Below are positions 50,310-60,218 of a stretch of DNA of 64,000 nucleotides, in pieces; position 1 is the first letter of the stretch; every line of letters starts with the position of its first letter. The position numbers and the translations under genes were made by a program. Source of the stretch: Chloroflexota bacterium (GTDB taxonomy: Bacteria; Chloroflexota; Anaerolineae; UBA4142). The notes beneath the pieces are model-generated. The model saw only the letters and a list, made by a program, of their open reading frames with translations, had not been told where the DNA came from and made no database searches. The stretch spans positions 19,874 through 83,873 of the forward strand of contig JACRBM010000103.1 in the NCBI GenBank assembly GCA_016219275.1. The letters run 5' to 3'.

Positions 50310-51605
50310 ATGGCTACTTTTTTTACCCCGCCACCGGAAACACGTTCGGTCGAGGAGACGGGGATTAATCTTGCGTTCCTAGCCGACCTGGTTTTGAAAG
50401 TGATGTACACGCGCGGCTTTTTGATGGGACACGAAATCGCCGACGCGGTGCGTTTACCGTTTGCGAATGTCGTTGATCGCGCGCTCGATCATCTGCGCCG
50501 CGAACATCTCGCCGAAGTGCGCGGTTCGGGCGGATTCGGCGAATCGTCGTACCAATACGTGATTTCGGACGAAGGGCGCGCGCGCGCGCGCGAAACGATG
50601 GAGAAGAGCCAGTACGTAGGTCCCGCGCCGGTAACGCTTGAAGCGTACACCAAGATGGCGAACACGCAATCCATCAAAGGGTTTACGATCACCGAAGAAC
50701 AAATGCGCCGTGGTTTTGCTCACCTCGTGATCGGCGATCATATTTTGGCGCAACTCGGTCCGGCGATCAATTCCGGCAAATCCATTTTCTTGTTCGGCGA
50801 AGCCGGCAACGGTAAAACCGTGATTGCGGACGCGGTTGGCGCGATGTTGCCTGGCGTGATTTTTGTGCCGTATGCGATCAACGTAGACGGGCACGTTATC
50901 AAAGTGTTCGACGAACTGCATCATCGCGTCGTGCCGGAGAAAGAAGACAACGACGCCGACGATACGCCCGGCTTACGCAAGGGCGAACGATACGACAAAC
51001 GCTGGGTGTTGATTCGCCGCCCGATGATTACCGTGGGCGGCGAGTTGATGCTGGAAAGTTTGGATTTGTCGTATGATGATACGACCAAGTTCTACGAAGC
51101 GCCGTACCAACTCAAAGCGAACGGCGGCGTGTTTTTGATTGACGACTTTGGTCGCCAGCAGATGAGTCCTCATGCCTTGCTCAATCGGTGGATCGTGCCG
51201 CTCGAAAAGCGCGTGGACTTTTTGACGCTGGTCACCGGGCGCAAGATTGATGTGCCGTTCGACACGCTCGTCATCTTCTCGACGAATCTCAATCCGGAGC
51301 AATTGGTGGACGAAGCGTTCTTGCGCCGCATTCGCTACAAGATCAGCATCCCCGATCCGACCTGGGAAGATTATCGCGAGATTTTCAAACGTGTCTGTAC
51401 TGCCAAAGGGGTGCAGTATTCCGAAGATGGTTTGCGGCATTTGGTGATGGAACATTACATCAAGACCAAACGCAAACCACGCGCCGTCCACCCGCGCGAT
51501 ATTATAGACGAGTTGGTTGACATCGCGCGTTTTCGCAATGTGCTACCGGCGATGTCGAAAGAACTGCTTGATCTTTCGTGCAATACGTACTTTATCAAAT
51601 CGTAG
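50310..51605 (+). CDS. AAA+ ATPase with N-terminal winged-helix-like domain
   Basis: A 431-aa protein. Residues 1-120 include a winged-helix-like segment (L-V-L-K-V-M-Y-T-R-G-F and A-L-D-H-L-R-R-E-H-L-A-E-V). The AAA+ core has Walker A G-E-A-G-N-G-K-T, Walker B V-F-L-I-D-D-F-G, and a sensor-1-like F-S-T-N-L. The family is often described as an ATPase with chaperone activity; its role is unknown. It lies 33 bases after clpX in the same direction, so it is probably cotranscribed with the Clp genes. Confidence 0.83.
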   Translation: MATFFTPPPETRSVEETGINLAFLADLVLKVMYTRGFLMGHEIADAVRLPFANVVDRALDHLRREHLAEVRGSGGFGESSYQYVISDEGRARARETMEKSQYVGPAPVTLEAYTKMANTQSIKGFTITEEQMRRGFAHLVIGDHILAQLGPAINSGKSIFLFGEAGNGKTVIADAVGAMLPGVIFVPYAINVDGHVIKVFDELHHRVVPEKEDNDADDTPGLRKGERYDKRWVLIRRPMITVGGELMLESLDLSYDDTTKFYEAPYQLKANGGVFLIDDFGRQQMSPHALLNRWIVPLEKRVDFLTLVTGRKIDVPFDTLVIFSTNLNPEQLVDEAFLRRIRYKISIPDPTWEDYREIFKRVCTAKGVQYSEDGLRHLVMEHYIKTKRKPRAVHPRDIIDELVDIARFRNVLPAMSKELLDLSCNTYFIKS

Positions 51606-51720
51606 TTCAAACCCAATTCCCGTCTTCCGCCGCGCGTGAGAAGGCGGGATTCTCGCGTTCACCGAACGTTTGCTTGCCCGGGCGCGCTGACGCGCCAGAA
51701 TTCTGACGAAAGGAAAACGT

Positions 51721-53970
51721 ATGCCTGTCTCTAAACAAGAGGTGCTCGACTATCACCGGATGGGTCGCCCTGGCAAAATTCAGGTCGTGCCGACCAAGCC
51801 GTCGTTGACCCAGCGCGATTTGACGCTCGCGTATTCGCCGGGCGTCGCGGAAGCCACGCTCGAAGTCGAGCGCGATCCGGAAACCGCGTACGAATTGACC
51901 GCGAAAGGCAACTTGGTCGCGGTCGTGTCGAATGGCACGGCGATTCTCGGCTTGGGTGATCGCGGTCCGCTCGCCGCCAAGCCGGTGATGGAAGGCAAGG
52001 GTTTGCTCTTCAAACGTTTCGCGGACATTGACGTATTCGATATCGAGATCAATGCGCGCACGCCGGAAGAAATCATCAAGGTCGTTCAGGCGCTTGAACC
52101 GACTTTTGGCGGAATCAATCTCGAAGACATCAAAGCGCCGGAATGTTTCCAGGTCGAGGAAACGTGCAAGGCGACGATGAACATTCCGGTCTTTCACGAC
52201 GATCAACATGGCACCGCGATTATTTCCGGCGCGGGTTTATTGAATGCGCTCGAAATCACCGGCAAAAAAATCGGCGAGATCAAAGTCGTCATCAACGGCG
52301 CGGGCGCAAGCGGCGTCGCGTGCGGCGAGTTCTGGATCCGGCTTGGGGTGAATCGCGCAAACGTAGTGATGTGCGATACGAAAGGCGTGCTCTACAAAGG
52401 TCGCGTCGAAGGGATGAATCCGTACAAAGAACGTTTCGCGGTGGAGACCAAATCGCGCACGCTTGCGGATGCGATAAAGGACGCAGATGTGTTCCTGGGT
52501 TTGTCGTCCAAGGATGTGTTGACGCCGGACATGGTCAAGACGATGGCATCCCAGCCGTTGATTTTCGCACTGGCGAATCCGGATCCGGAAATTCGGTACG
52601 ACCTTGCCAAAGCCACGCGTCCGGACGCGATTGTTGGCACCGGGCGCAGCGATTATCCGAATCAAATCAACAATGTGCTCGGATTTCCCTTCATCTTTCG
52701 CGGCGCGCTCGATGTGCGCGCGAAGGCGATCAACGAAGAGATGAAAGTTGCCGCGGCAAAATCGCTCGCCGCGCTTGCGAAAGAAGATGTGCCCGATTCG
52801 GTGCTCAAAGCGTACGGACTCGAATCGTTGCATTTCGGTCACGAGTACATTGTGCCCAAGCCGGTGGACCCGCGCGTGCTCTTGTGGGAAGCGCCGGCGG
52901 TTGCACAAGCCGCGATGGCGAGCGGCGTCGCGCGGCGCACGATTGATCTGGCGACGTATCGCGAGCAACTCGAAGCGCGACTCGGCAAAGGGCGCGAGGT
53001 GATGCGGACGATCATCACCAAAGCGAAGGCGAATCCCAAGCGCATCGCGTTTGGCGAAGGCGAAGAACCCAAGATCATTCGCGCCGCGGCGCAGATCGAA
53101 GAAGAAGAGATCGGCAAACCGATTCTGCTGGGCAATCGCCAGATGATCGAACAACGGATCAAAGAACTGGGTTTGGACTATCATCCGCAAATCGTTTCGC
53201 TCGCACGCGGCGACGAGAATGTAGAACGTTACGTCGAGGCGTACTACAAACTGCGCGCGCGCAAAGGGATCACGCGCGGCATGGCAGAGCGGATGATGTC
53301 GCGCCGCAATCACTTTGGTCCGATGATGGTGGAATTGGGCGATGCCGACGCGTTTGTGAGCGGCTTGACGTTCAACTATCCGGATGTGATTCGCCCCGCA
53401 TTGCAAATTGTTCATACGCGTGAGGGTGTGAAAAAAGCGGCGGGGATGTACATCGTCATCACGCGCGATCAACGCGTCTTTTTCTTTACCGACGCGACCG
53501 TGAACATTGATCCGTCGTCCGAAGACCTTGCCGAGATCGCAATTCTCGCGGCGGACGCGGCAAAGGCGTTCGAGGTCGAACCGCGGATCGCGTTGTTGTC
53601 GTTCTCGAATTTCGGAAGCACACCACATCCGTCGTCGGACAAAGTGCGTTACGCGGTGCAGTTGGCGCGCGAAAGACGCCGCGACCTGCAAATTGATGGC
53701 GAGATGCAAGCGGACACAGCTGTGGTGCCGCAGATTCTGCAGGAACGGTACGCTTTCGCTCAGGTGCGGAATCCCAACGTGCTCGTGTTCCCCAGTCTCG
53801 AAGCGGCGAACATTGCGTACAAACTCGTGCGGCATCTCGGCGACGCAGAGATGATTGGTCCAATCCTGCTCGGGATGGGCAAGCCCATTCACGTGATTCA
53901 GCAGGGCGATGAAGTGAAAGATATTGTGAACATCGCCGCGCTTGCAGTGGTGGACGCGCAGCGGCAGTAG
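51721..53970 (+). CDS. maeB: NADP-dependent malic enzyme with phosphotransacetylase-like domain
   Basis: A 749-aa MaeB-type enzyme that decarboxylates malate to pyruvate with NADP reduction. The malic-enzyme domain (about 1-410) has [16 protein letters not shown] and a G-A-G-A-S-G-V-A nucleotide-binding motif. The C-terminal half (about 430-749) resembles phosphotransacetylase and gives acetyl-CoA sensing in known MaeB proteins, without being catalytic. An AAAGGAAAA site precedes the ATG. Confidence 0.93.
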   Translation: MPVSKQEVLDYHRMGRPGKIQVVPTKPSLTQRDLTLAYSPGVAEATLEVERDPETAYELTAKGNLVAVVSNGTAILGLGDRGPLAAKPVMEGKGLLFKRFADIDVFDIEINARTPEEIIKVVQALEPTFGGINLEDIKAPECFQVEETCKATMNIPVFHDDQHGTAIISGAGLLNALEITGKKIGEIKVVINGAGASGVACGEFWIRLGVNRANVVMCDTKGVLYKGRVEGMNPYKERFAVETKSRTLADAIKDADVFLGLSSKDVLTPDMVKTMASQPLIFALANPDPEIRYDLAKATRPDAIVGTGRSDYPNQINNVLGFPFIFRGALDVRAKAINEEMKVAAAKSLAALAKEDVPDSVLKAYGLESLHFGHEYIVPKPVDPRVLLWEAPAVAQAAMASGVARRTIDLATYREQLEARLGKGREVMRTIITKAKANPKRIAFGEGEEPKIIRAAAQIEEEEIGKPILLGNRQMIEQRIKELGLDYHPQIVSLARGDENVERYVEAYYKLRARKGITRGMAERMMSRRNHFGPMMVELGDADAFVSGLTFNYPDVIRPALQIVHTREGVKKAAGMYIVITRDQRVFFFTDATVNIDPSSEDLAEIAILAADAAKAFEVEPRIALLSFSNFGSTPHPSSDKVRYAVQLARERRRDLQIDGEMQADTAVVPQILQERYAFAQVRNPNVLVFPSLEAANIAYKLVRHLGDAEMIGPILLGMGKPIHVIQQGDEVKDIVNIAALAVVDAQRQ

Positions 53971-53980
53971 ATTTTTTCGA

Positions 53981-54015
53981 GTGTTGGCGCGGATGTTCAA
54001 TATCTGCGCCAGCAC
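53981..54015. terminator. 14-bp hairpin after maeB
   Basis: GTGTTGGCGCGGAT pairs with ATCTGCGCCAGCAC apart from two G-U pairs. A T-run precedes instead of following it, so termination on the plus strand is possible but not classical. Confidence 0.5.
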
Positions 54016-54102
54016 AAAACGGCTATTTTAGTAGGTGTTTAACGATTTGTGCCGCGTGGTCTTAGGACTATTCTCCCACTGGCGGAAAAAAATGAACCGT
54101 AG

Positions 54103-54108
54103 TATAAT
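54103..54108 (+). promoter_or_regulatory. -10 box of the secreted-protein gene
   Basis: A perfect TATAAT with upstream AG, 88 bases before the start. A -35 match at the right spacing is poor (TGGCGG), so it may need an activator. Confidence 0.5.
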
Positions 54109-54195
54109 CCTGCCAGCGTAGAATTGTCGCTCGTTTTGGCGCGTGGTGCATCCGTCAAGTTTAGAACGCTAAAAGAAAGGGAATGGAGAAATCTT

Positions 54196-56052
54196 ATGGC
54201 TACCAATCGCATCCGAATTGTTTTGATGTTGCTGGTCGCGGCGAGTCTCGTCGCGGTGTTTGGGCTTAGTCCCGCCTCGGCGGCGATTCAAGCGACCACG
54301 GTTACACCGACTGCGGTCAAGACCGCTGTTCCCGCGCAAGCCACGAAGACGATTACGCCAACCGTAGCCGCGCCGACGGCAACCAAAACAACAGAGCCGG
54401 CGGCGACCGCGACCAAGACATCCGTTCCAGCAGCGACCGCGACCAAGACATCCGTTCCGTCGGCAACCGCAACCAAGACTGTGACGGTGTCCGTGCCGAC
54501 CGCGACAAAAACAATTACAGCAGTTGTCCCAACGAAAACGATTACACCGACCAAGGTTGTGGTTGCGACGGCAACCGTAACACCCACCAAGGTTGTTACG
54601 CCAACCGCTACGCGTACAGCAACAGCGACTCCGACCATAGTCCTTCGTGCGCCGCGCGCCGGTACGGTCTCCTCGCTTTCGACATCATTCGCTCTGCAAA
54701 ACATGGATCCAAGTACAACGGCGAATATCAGTTCGACATTTTATGATGTGACCGGGACCGCAGTGTCTGTTGTGAACAAAACGGCAAGTCCATATCGGAG
54801 TGTGACGATAGATCAAAGATCTGCTGGCGGTGGGTTGGACTCGTATGCCAGTTTTCAGGGCTCGGTAGTAGTGAGTTCAACCACACAGTTGGCGGCAGTG
54901 GTGAATCAATATGCAGGAAACTCAGTTACGTTGGGCAGTGATTTCCGTTCCGACAGTTACAACGGAACCTCAAGTACACAAGCCTCTACAAGCGTGTTAT
55001 TGCCGCAATTATTGAGGAACGTCACAGATGCTACCCAACAAAAAACGTACAACTCAACAATCGCAATCCAAAACACCAGTTCCACTACAAGTGCCAATGT
55101 CGCAATCACCTACACAAATGTTTTTACGCCAACTCCTCCCTATGTTCATAGTGGGATTTCAATCCCACCGGGCTCTGCGGTTTTCATTGATATGATGACG
55201 GAAACTTTCCCGGCCTCTTTCCTTGGCCCGAATGGCATATCATTTGGCTCAGCTACCATTACCTCAAACCAGAATGTAGCTGTAGTGGTGAATCAGAACG
55301 CAGCCGGTGCTCTCTTGGTCTATCGAGGTTTTACGAGTGCCGATGGAGGCAATTCTTTAATTGTGACACAAGCACTCACGAATGTCTTTGACACCGGGCA
55401 ACAGCTTAACTATGGTTCAGCAGTCGAAGGAATGACCGTAAATGGAGGTTCGACGGTAGTCACTGTGGATTACACCAACCTTTGGGGAACAACCAAGACA
55501 TGTACGCTTCCTGCAGGAGCCACTTTCCGGGTGGATTTCCGTCCTGGAAATTGGCCTGCCGGCTGCACGCCTCCCGTAAACGGACTTGGGCAATACTTTG
55601 GATCTGTCAAGTTCACCGCAAGCACACCCATTGTTGCGCTCAGTAACCTGCAGAGTGATTATAGTGTTACCAAAGGGATCCGCGCAAGTACGTCGCGTGC
55701 GTTTGTAACCACAGGAACAACAACAACGGGATATGCTCCCTTGCTGATGAGAGATTATTTTGATGTGGGGACGAATGTCACTTGGGGAACTGCCCTGGAA
55801 GGAAAACTGCTTTCGGGTACGGGGCTGGTAACGATCAACTATTATTTCTCCGATGGGACAACCGCAAGCGATACATACACGGCTGGCGCTGACCAAATCT
55901 TCCGTTTTGATCAGCGTTCTGGGTCAGTCTTCGGTTCGGGCAAGAGTGCTTCGGCCGTTATAACTTCGGCACAACCGTTTGTGTTTACCGTGAACGCTCA
56001 AGGAACTAGCGCCACGCTCGGAGATGCACTTACGGTTTATATGAGTCAGTAA
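54196..56052 (+). CDS. secreted/surface protein with T-P-K-rich linker and four beta repeats
   Basis: A 618-aa exported protein. The signal peptide (about 1-32, ending A-S-A-A) is followed by a low-complexity region of about 130 residues with repeats of the V-P-A-A-T-A-T-K-T-S type. Four beta-rich modules of about 110-130 residues then follow, each ending in a G-S-V/A-x-x-T/S-S-x-x segment and an A-V-V-V-N-Q-type strand. This looks like a cell-surface or sheath protein. No sorting motif is seen at the C-terminus. The 3' two-thirds is clearly more AT-rich than the rest of the window. Confidence 0.75.
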   Translation: MATNRIRIVLMLLVAASLVAVFGLSPASAAIQATTVTPTAVKTAVPAQATKTITPTVAAPTATKTTEPAATATKTSVPAATATKTSVPSATATKTVTVSVPTATKTITAVVPTKTITPTKVVVATATVTPTKVVTPTATRTATATPTIVLRAPRAGTVSSLSTSFALQNMDPSTTANISSTFYDVTGTAVSVVNKTASPYRSVTIDQRSAGGGLDSYASFQGSVVVSSTTQLAAVVNQYAGNSVTLGSDFRSDSYNGTSSTQASTSVLLPQLLRNVTDATQQKTYNSTIAIQNTSSTTSANVAITYTNVFTPTPPYVHSGISIPPGSAVFIDMMTETFPASFLGPNGISFGSATITSNQNVAVVVNQNAAGALLVYRGFTSADGGNSLIVTQALTNVFDTGQQLNYGSAVEGMTVNGGSTVVTVDYTNLWGTTKTCTLPAGATFRVDFRPGNWPAGCTPPVNGLGQYFGSVKFTASTPIVALSNLQSDYSVTKGIRASTSRAFVTTGTTTTGYAPLLMRDYFDVGTNVTWGTALEGKLLSGTGLVTINYYFSDGTTASDTYTAGADQIFRFDQRSGSVFGSGKSASAVITSAQPFVFTVNAQGTSATLGDALTVYMSQ

Positions 56053-56077
56053 ACAATTGGTTCTTGTTGACGGATAT

Positions 56078-56114
56078 AGAGCTGGCTGTGTGTGGGTACA
56101 GCCAGCTCTTTTTT
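56078..56114 (+). terminator. rho-independent terminator after the surface protein
   Basis: AGAGCTGGCTGT/ACAGCCAGCTCT is a 12-bp perfect stem with an eight-base loop, followed by a run of Ts. Confidence 0.9.
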
Positions 56115-56194
56115 GATTGTTGGCGCGACTGACGTCTCCGCCCAGATTACCTCTGTCGCAATTTGACGGGTTATACGGTTGTGTATCCGGTAAT

Positions 56195-56216
56195 GAGTGC
56201 GCGTCAAAGTTTTGCA
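56195..56216. repeat. terminal inverted repeat, left end of ISKra4-like element
   Basis: 22 bases, exact complement of 57918-57939. Confidence 0.9.
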
Positions 56217-56419
56217 TCTCCCGATCGGCGGGATGGTTGGAAGAGCGCGCGCCCGATCGGCGAGTGACGCCACGGATGATTCGTGGCTGGACGCTGGGTC
56301 TGGGTAGCACCCAGGTCTGCGGTGGGCGCGGTCATGAGTGTCACACCCTCGGGTACGGGCGTGGTGCTCACACTGATATTGGCAATGACCGGTGGAGCCA
56401 TGGTCGGTGTTTTGTCCAC
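56204..56419 (-). pseudogene. C-terminal fragment of the ISKra4-like transposase (frame 3)
   Basis: This frame restores the usual end of ISKra4 transposases, with a R-P-A-T-N-H-P-W-R segment, and stops inside the terminal repeat. It needs a shift from the preceding frame within the C-rich stretch near 56420-56440. It is thus a detached C-terminus, not an independent gene. Confidence 0.6.
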
Positions 56420-57537
56420 CGGGGATAGGGGGCTAACGACGTTTGACGTTTTTGAAATCGGTGCCGGTGCGCCGTCCGCACTTCTCGGCGTAATTGGGTC
56501 ATGATTTGCGGCCAGGCTTCGTCCCAGCGATCACTGCACGCAATGTTCCGCAGCGCCAACAGCGGATCCACATGCGGGCGCGCCCAATGCATGCCCGCGC
56601 CCTTCGGCCGCGCTTCGACCACCAGTTTGTTGCCGCTTTCCACACTGCCACTGCCAATCGGATACCCGAGTTGTTGAAAACGTGCATACTCGATATGCGC
56701 CCGCCGTTTGTCCAAGTAACCCAAACTGGTTTCTAGGGTGGCGAGGGTCGCACCATCGCCGGGTCCCACCACCTGGGTCTGGCGTTGCAACTCGCGTATT
56801 TGGTCGAGCACCTGATCGGGCGAACCATGTTTGAGTTCGTGCAACGTCGCCTCCCGCCAGGTTTTACTTTGCTCGCTCCCTTCGCCCCAAACGGCCTCTC
56901 CCGCCGCAGTCACATACCCGCCGGCATGACGAAAATTTAAAATCCGCACGGCATCCCGCCGATGTAGATCGACAAAACCTTGTTCCCATTCTGCCCCATC
57001 GGTCACCGCGCACACCTGTTTCGCGGTTTCGGTCCCGCGGCGCTGGGTCTCGACCAGAGCGAGCCGCCCAAAGGTGTCTGCATCCGCCAATCGCGAAAAG
57101 TAACTCAAGTCGGTGCTGTGCACGACGGTCTCTCCGTTTTTCGCATCCGTCACCGGCGGTTGCACGACGCCCACCCCCAAGGTCTTGACTTCAGCCCATT
57201 CGCGATGGACCAGCCGCACGAAGGCTCCATCCACACTGAGGAGTTGCACCGCGGGTCCGTCGGGTGGGGCGGGCGTGGTGCGCTCCAGGTGTTCCACCTG
57301 CTCGGTCTGCACGGTCACGTAGGCGGCTCCGGCGGCTTCGGTATTCCGCCGCACCGTCGCCTCGGTCAGATGGACCCGGTTGAAAAAGCGTAGTTCTTTC
57401 ACCGCGCGCCCAAACGGCATCCAGGTGCCTAGGTGAACCAAACTTTCCTTTAACGCAGGCGTGAGCCGTCCGGGTAAAAGTTGGAGTTCGTCATCGAGGG
57501 GGAAAAATCCCCCATTGACACTGGGGGCAAACGGCAT
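56368..57537 (-). CDS. ISKra4-family transposase, central part (frame 2)
   Basis: A 389-aa reading with the DDE-type core. L-L-S-V-D-G-A-F-V-R-L supplies the first Asp; V-C-A-V-T-D-G-A-E-W and I-L-N-F-R-H-A-G-G-Y the next region; Y-P-I-G-S-G-S-V-E-S-G-N-K-L-V-V-E-A-R-x-K-G-A-G-M is the family signature. It starts in the middle of the protein; the N-terminus is in another frame at 57491-57853. Confidence 0.82.
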   Translation of the reverse strand: MPFAPSVNGGFFPLDDELQLLPGRLTPALKESLVHLGTWMPFGRAVKELRFFNRVHLTEATVRRNTEAAGAAYVTVQTEQVEHLERTTPAPPDGPAVQLLSVDGAFVRLVHREWAEVKTLGVGVVQPPVTDAKNGETVVHSTDLSYFSRLADADTFGRLALVETQRRGTETAKQVCAVTDGAEWEQGFVDLHRRDAVRILNFRHAGGYVTAAGEAVWGEGSEQSKTWREATLHELKHGSPDQVLDQIRELQRQTQVVGPGDGATLATLETSLGYLDKRRAHIEYARFQQLGYPIGSGSVESGNKLVVEARPKGAGMHWARPHVDPLLALRNIACSDRWDEAWPQIMTQLRREVRTAHRHRFQKRQTSLAPYPRWTKHRPWLHRSLPISV

Positions 57538-57853
57538 AACTGCGTTTCAATGCAATTGTCTGGTCATGGTTGGTGAGTAACTCCCGCGTGGGGTGTCCAC
57601 GCAGTTCCATCGGCGTCCCGCACTGCGGACCCACCGGACGTTCCTGTTCGGTCGCCGTCGTCAAATCCGCGACCCGACTCACCAGCGCGGCATCTTCCAA
57701 CATGCGGGCGCGTAACCGAGCCAACCGTTCATCGAGCGCTGTTTCGATTTCTTGAAAAGTGGCGCGAGGATGTTGAATCCGCCACTCCTTCATTTGGGTA
57801 ATGACTTCGTCACTCAAGGCATGCCAGCGGGCGTCCAAGTCCTCAATCTTCAT
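57491..57853 (-). CDS. ISKra4-family transposase, N-terminal part (frame 1)
   Basis: A 120-aa reading: a helical N-terminus and a zinc-ribbon-like pair (P-Q-C-G-T-P-M and C-P-Q-C-Q-W). It overlaps the central frame by 47 bases. The join would need a one-base shift in a GGGGGATTTTTCCCCC run. A GGAGGAA site precedes the ATG. It is either a frameshift mutation or a programmed event. Confidence 0.78.
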   Translation of the reverse strand: MKIEDLDARWHALSDEVITQMKEWRIQHPRATFQEIETALDERLARLRARMLEDAALVSRVADLTTATEQERPVGPQCGTPMELRGHPTRELLTNHDQTIALKRSYAVCPQCQWGIFPPR

Positions 57854-57917
57854 CGGTTCCTCCGATCGTCGGTATAAATTGGATTCTACCGTATCTCTTA
57901 TCCAATGTCACTACCCG

Positions 57918-57939
57918 TGCAAAACTTTGACGCGCACTC
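57918..57939. repeat. terminal inverted repeat, right end of ISKra4-like element
   Basis: 22 bases, exact complement of 56195-56216. Confidence 0.9.
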
Positions 57940-58025
57940 CAACTTCGAGTTGACAGACAGACCACCTATGGTAAAATCACGTAGCACGAAATTCGAGATC
58001 CTTTTCTTTTTTCAAGATACATTGT

Positions 58026-58925
58026 ATGAAGAGACTAGATGGTTTTAATGTTCAAGAGCGCGAGGACGCATCTTCTATCTCGGAAACAAATGACAAGTTG
58101 CCGGGAAAATGGGTGTTGAATATTCATCCGTCGAAGGGTTATGTGCCGATTAACCTTCGCGATTTGTGGAATTACAGAGAGTTGCTCTATTTTTTGATTT
58201 GGCGCGATATCAAAGTCCGTTACAAACAAACAGCACTTGGGGTGGTGTGGGCAATCCTGCAACCGTTTTTGACTATGGTCGCCTTCAGCATTTTTTTGGG
58301 ACATCTGGCTGGGGTGCCTTCTGAAGGGGTACCCTATCCTATCTTTACATTTACTGCATTACTCCCCTGGCAACTCTTTGCTCAAGCATTTATCCATTCA
58401 GGAAACAGTCTTGTCGCGAACCAACATCTGATCACCAAAGTTTATTTTCCCCGCCTAGTCATTCCAATTGCCGCTGTGTTAGGAGGACTAGTCGATTTCG
58501 CGATTGCGTTTGTTGTCCTGCTAGGAATGCTAATCTATTTTGGAATCATGCCTACAGTTGCAATCCTCACTCTTCCCCTTTTTATCCTGCTCGCGCTGGC
58601 GACTGCGTTGGCAGTTGGATTATGGCTTTCAGCTTTGAATGTAGAATATCGCGATGTTAGACATCTTACTCCTTTTCTAGTTCAATTTTGGCTCTTTGTT
58701 ACTCCGGTTGCCTATCCCAGCAGTCTAATTCCAAAAGAGTGGCAAGTTTGGTATAGTTTAAATCCAATGACCGGGGTGATTGAGGGTTTTCGAATGGCGC
58801 TTCTAGGTAAGACCGAATGGCTGAGCTCTTCAATCCTCGTTTCGACAATCGTTGTTGCGCTTTTGTTGATCAGCGGGTTGGCGTACTTTAGGCGAATGGA
58901 GAAAACTTTTGCAGATGTGGTATGA
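58026..58925 (+). CDS. ABC-2 type polysaccharide export permease (Wzm-like)
   Basis: A 299-aa permease with six hydrophobic segments. The cytosolic N-terminus has W-N-Y-R-E-L-L-Y-F-L-I-W-R-D-I-K-V-R-Y-K-Q-T, and the family motif N-P-M-T-G-V-I-E-G-F-R is near the end. Members export O-antigen or other surface glycans across the inner membrane. It forms a pair with the next gene. Codon use and base composition are more AT-rich than in regions 1-6. Confidence 0.9.
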   Translation: MKRLDGFNVQEREDASSISETNDKLPGKWVLNIHPSKGYVPINLRDLWNYRELLYFLIWRDIKVRYKQTALGVVWAILQPFLTMVAFSIFLGHLAGVPSEGVPYPIFTFTALLPWQLFAQAFIHSGNSLVANQHLITKVYFPRLVIPIAAVLGGLVDFAIAFVVLLGMLIYFGIMPTVAILTLPLFILLALATALAVGLWLSALNVEYRDVRHLTPFLVQFWLFVTPVAYPSSLIPKEWQVWYSLNPMTGVIEGFRMALLGKTEWLSSSILVSTIVVALLLISGLAYFRRMEKTFADVV

Positions 58926-58928
58926 CAC

Positions 58929-60218
58929 GTGAGTAGTATCGCGATTCACGTTGAGAACCTGGGCAAGCAATATCGGATTGGACAACGCGAGCGATCTGAA
59001 ACTTTGCGGGATGCGTTGGTTCAATTGTTTGACAGTCCGCGTCGTAAATTTAACGCCTGGCGACAGCGTATTGCTTTCGACGAAACAACGTGGATTTGGG
59101 CGCTCCACAATGTATCCTTCGAGGTTCATCATGGTGAGGCAATCGGCATTATCGGCAGAAACGGCGCCGGCAAAACCACCCTGCTAAAAATTCTTGCGCG
59201 TATTACAGAGCCCACGGAAGGATCTGTCCAAATTCGTGGGCGCATTGGTTCTCTTCTCGAAGTAGGAACAGGATTTCATCCTGAACTTACGGGAAGGGAA
59301 AATATTTTCCTGAACGGTGCAATCCTTGGCATGCCCCAAATAGAGATCCGACGCAAATTTGATGAGATTGTGGCTTTTGCCGAGGTAGCTGATTTCATTG
59401 ATACACCGGTCAAACACTACTCTAGCGGGATGTATATGCGCCTAGCTTTCGCCGTCGCGGCGCATCTTGAAACGGAGATTCTACTGGTTGATGAAGTGCT
59501 GGCTGTCGGTGATGCGGCATTTCAGAAAAAATGCTTGGGCAAGATGGGAGATGTTACACAGGCAGGACGAACTGTATTGTTTGTTAGTCACAACTTGGGG
59601 GCGATTGCACAACTGTGTCCGCGCTCAGTCCTCTTGCGTGCCGGGCAAGTTGAAACCTTTGATCGGTCAGATCTCGTTATCACGCGGTATCTATCCGAAT
59701 ATACGGCTGGAGCCACGGATATAAACCTAAATCCGCAAGCGAACCCTCGCACTCCGGCTGCTTTCGTACGGCTTTGGCTCGCTGACACTGACGGAAATCC
59801 GATCAATGTGGTAGATGTTACCAAACGATTCAGTATAGGTTTGCAAATTCGAGTTCACCAAGAAATCGCTGAGCTTGATGTCAGTTTGCGGTTTCTCAAC
59901 GCGCTTGGGCAAGCCTTATTTACAACCAACCTGTCTGACGAAACTCATAGTCTTGCTCATATGCCTTCTGGGGAATATGCTTTCTTAATCCAGATCCCCC
60001 ATCATTTTCTTGCGCCCGGCACATATTCATTTATCGCGGCGCTCCATCGTCCCGGTGTTCAGTTGTTCGATCTGCAGGATAGCAAGCTCAGTTTTCAAGT
60101 GATCGAATCCGGCAGTAGTATGTGGCAATACCATGGTCAGGCTTATGGGAATATTTTTGTGGATTTTCCCTGGCAACCAATTCAGCCACCACATCCTTTA
60201 CAAGGATCATCGAATTGA
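58929..60218 (+). CDS. ABC-type polysaccharide export ATPase with C-terminal glycan-binding domain (Wzt-like)
   Basis: A 429-aa ATPase. The ATPase domain (about 1-245) has Walker A G-R-N-G-A-G-K-T-T, the Y-S-S-G-M-Y-M-R-L signature of this family (in place of LSGGQ), and Walker B I-L-L-V-D-E-V-L. The C-terminal domain (about 265-420) is a beta-sandwich like that of Wzt, which recognises the capped non-reducing end of the glycan. The start is GTG. Confidence 0.9.
   Translation: MSSIAIHVENLGKQYRIGQRERSETLRDALVQLFDSPRRKFNAWRQRIAFDETTWIWALHNVSFEVHHGEAIGIIGRNGAGKTTLLKILARITEPTEGSVQIRGRIGSLLEVGTGFHPELTGRENIFLNGAILGMPQIEIRRKFDEIVAFAEVADFIDTPVKHYSSGMYMRLAFAVAAHLETEILLVDEVLAVGDAAFQKKCLGKMGDVTQAGRTVLFVSHNLGAIAQLCPRSVLLRAGQVETFDRSDLVITRYLSEYTAGATDINLNPQANPRTPAAFVRLWLADTDGNPINVVDVTKRFSIGLQIRVHQEIAELDVSLRFLNALGQALFTTNLSDETHSLAHMPSGEYAFLIQIPHHFLAPGTYSFIAALHRPGVQLFDLQDSKLSFQVIESGSSMWQYHGQAYGNIFVDFPWQPIQPPHPLQGSSN

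Larger units (their letters stand above)
56195..57939 (-). mobile_element. ISKra4-like insertion sequence with 22-bp terminal inverted repeats
   Basis: A 1745-bp element bounded by perfect 22-base inverted repeats (56195-56216 and 57918-57939, starting GAGTGCGCGTCAAAG). It carries one transposase reading on the minus strand, now split into three frames. No target duplication is obvious (GGTAAT on the left, CAACTT on the right). It lies between the surface-protein gene and the glycan-export genes. Confidence 0.85.

Noticed and set aside
54288..54704. Antisense frame of Val/Ala repeats in the surface-protein gene
   Set aside because: It is the mirror of the Thr/Pro/Lys-rich repeat coding region and has no independent support.
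57940..58025. Target-site duplication around the ISKra4-like element
   Set aside because: Bases outside the two terminal repeats (GGTAAT and CAACTT) do not match directly.
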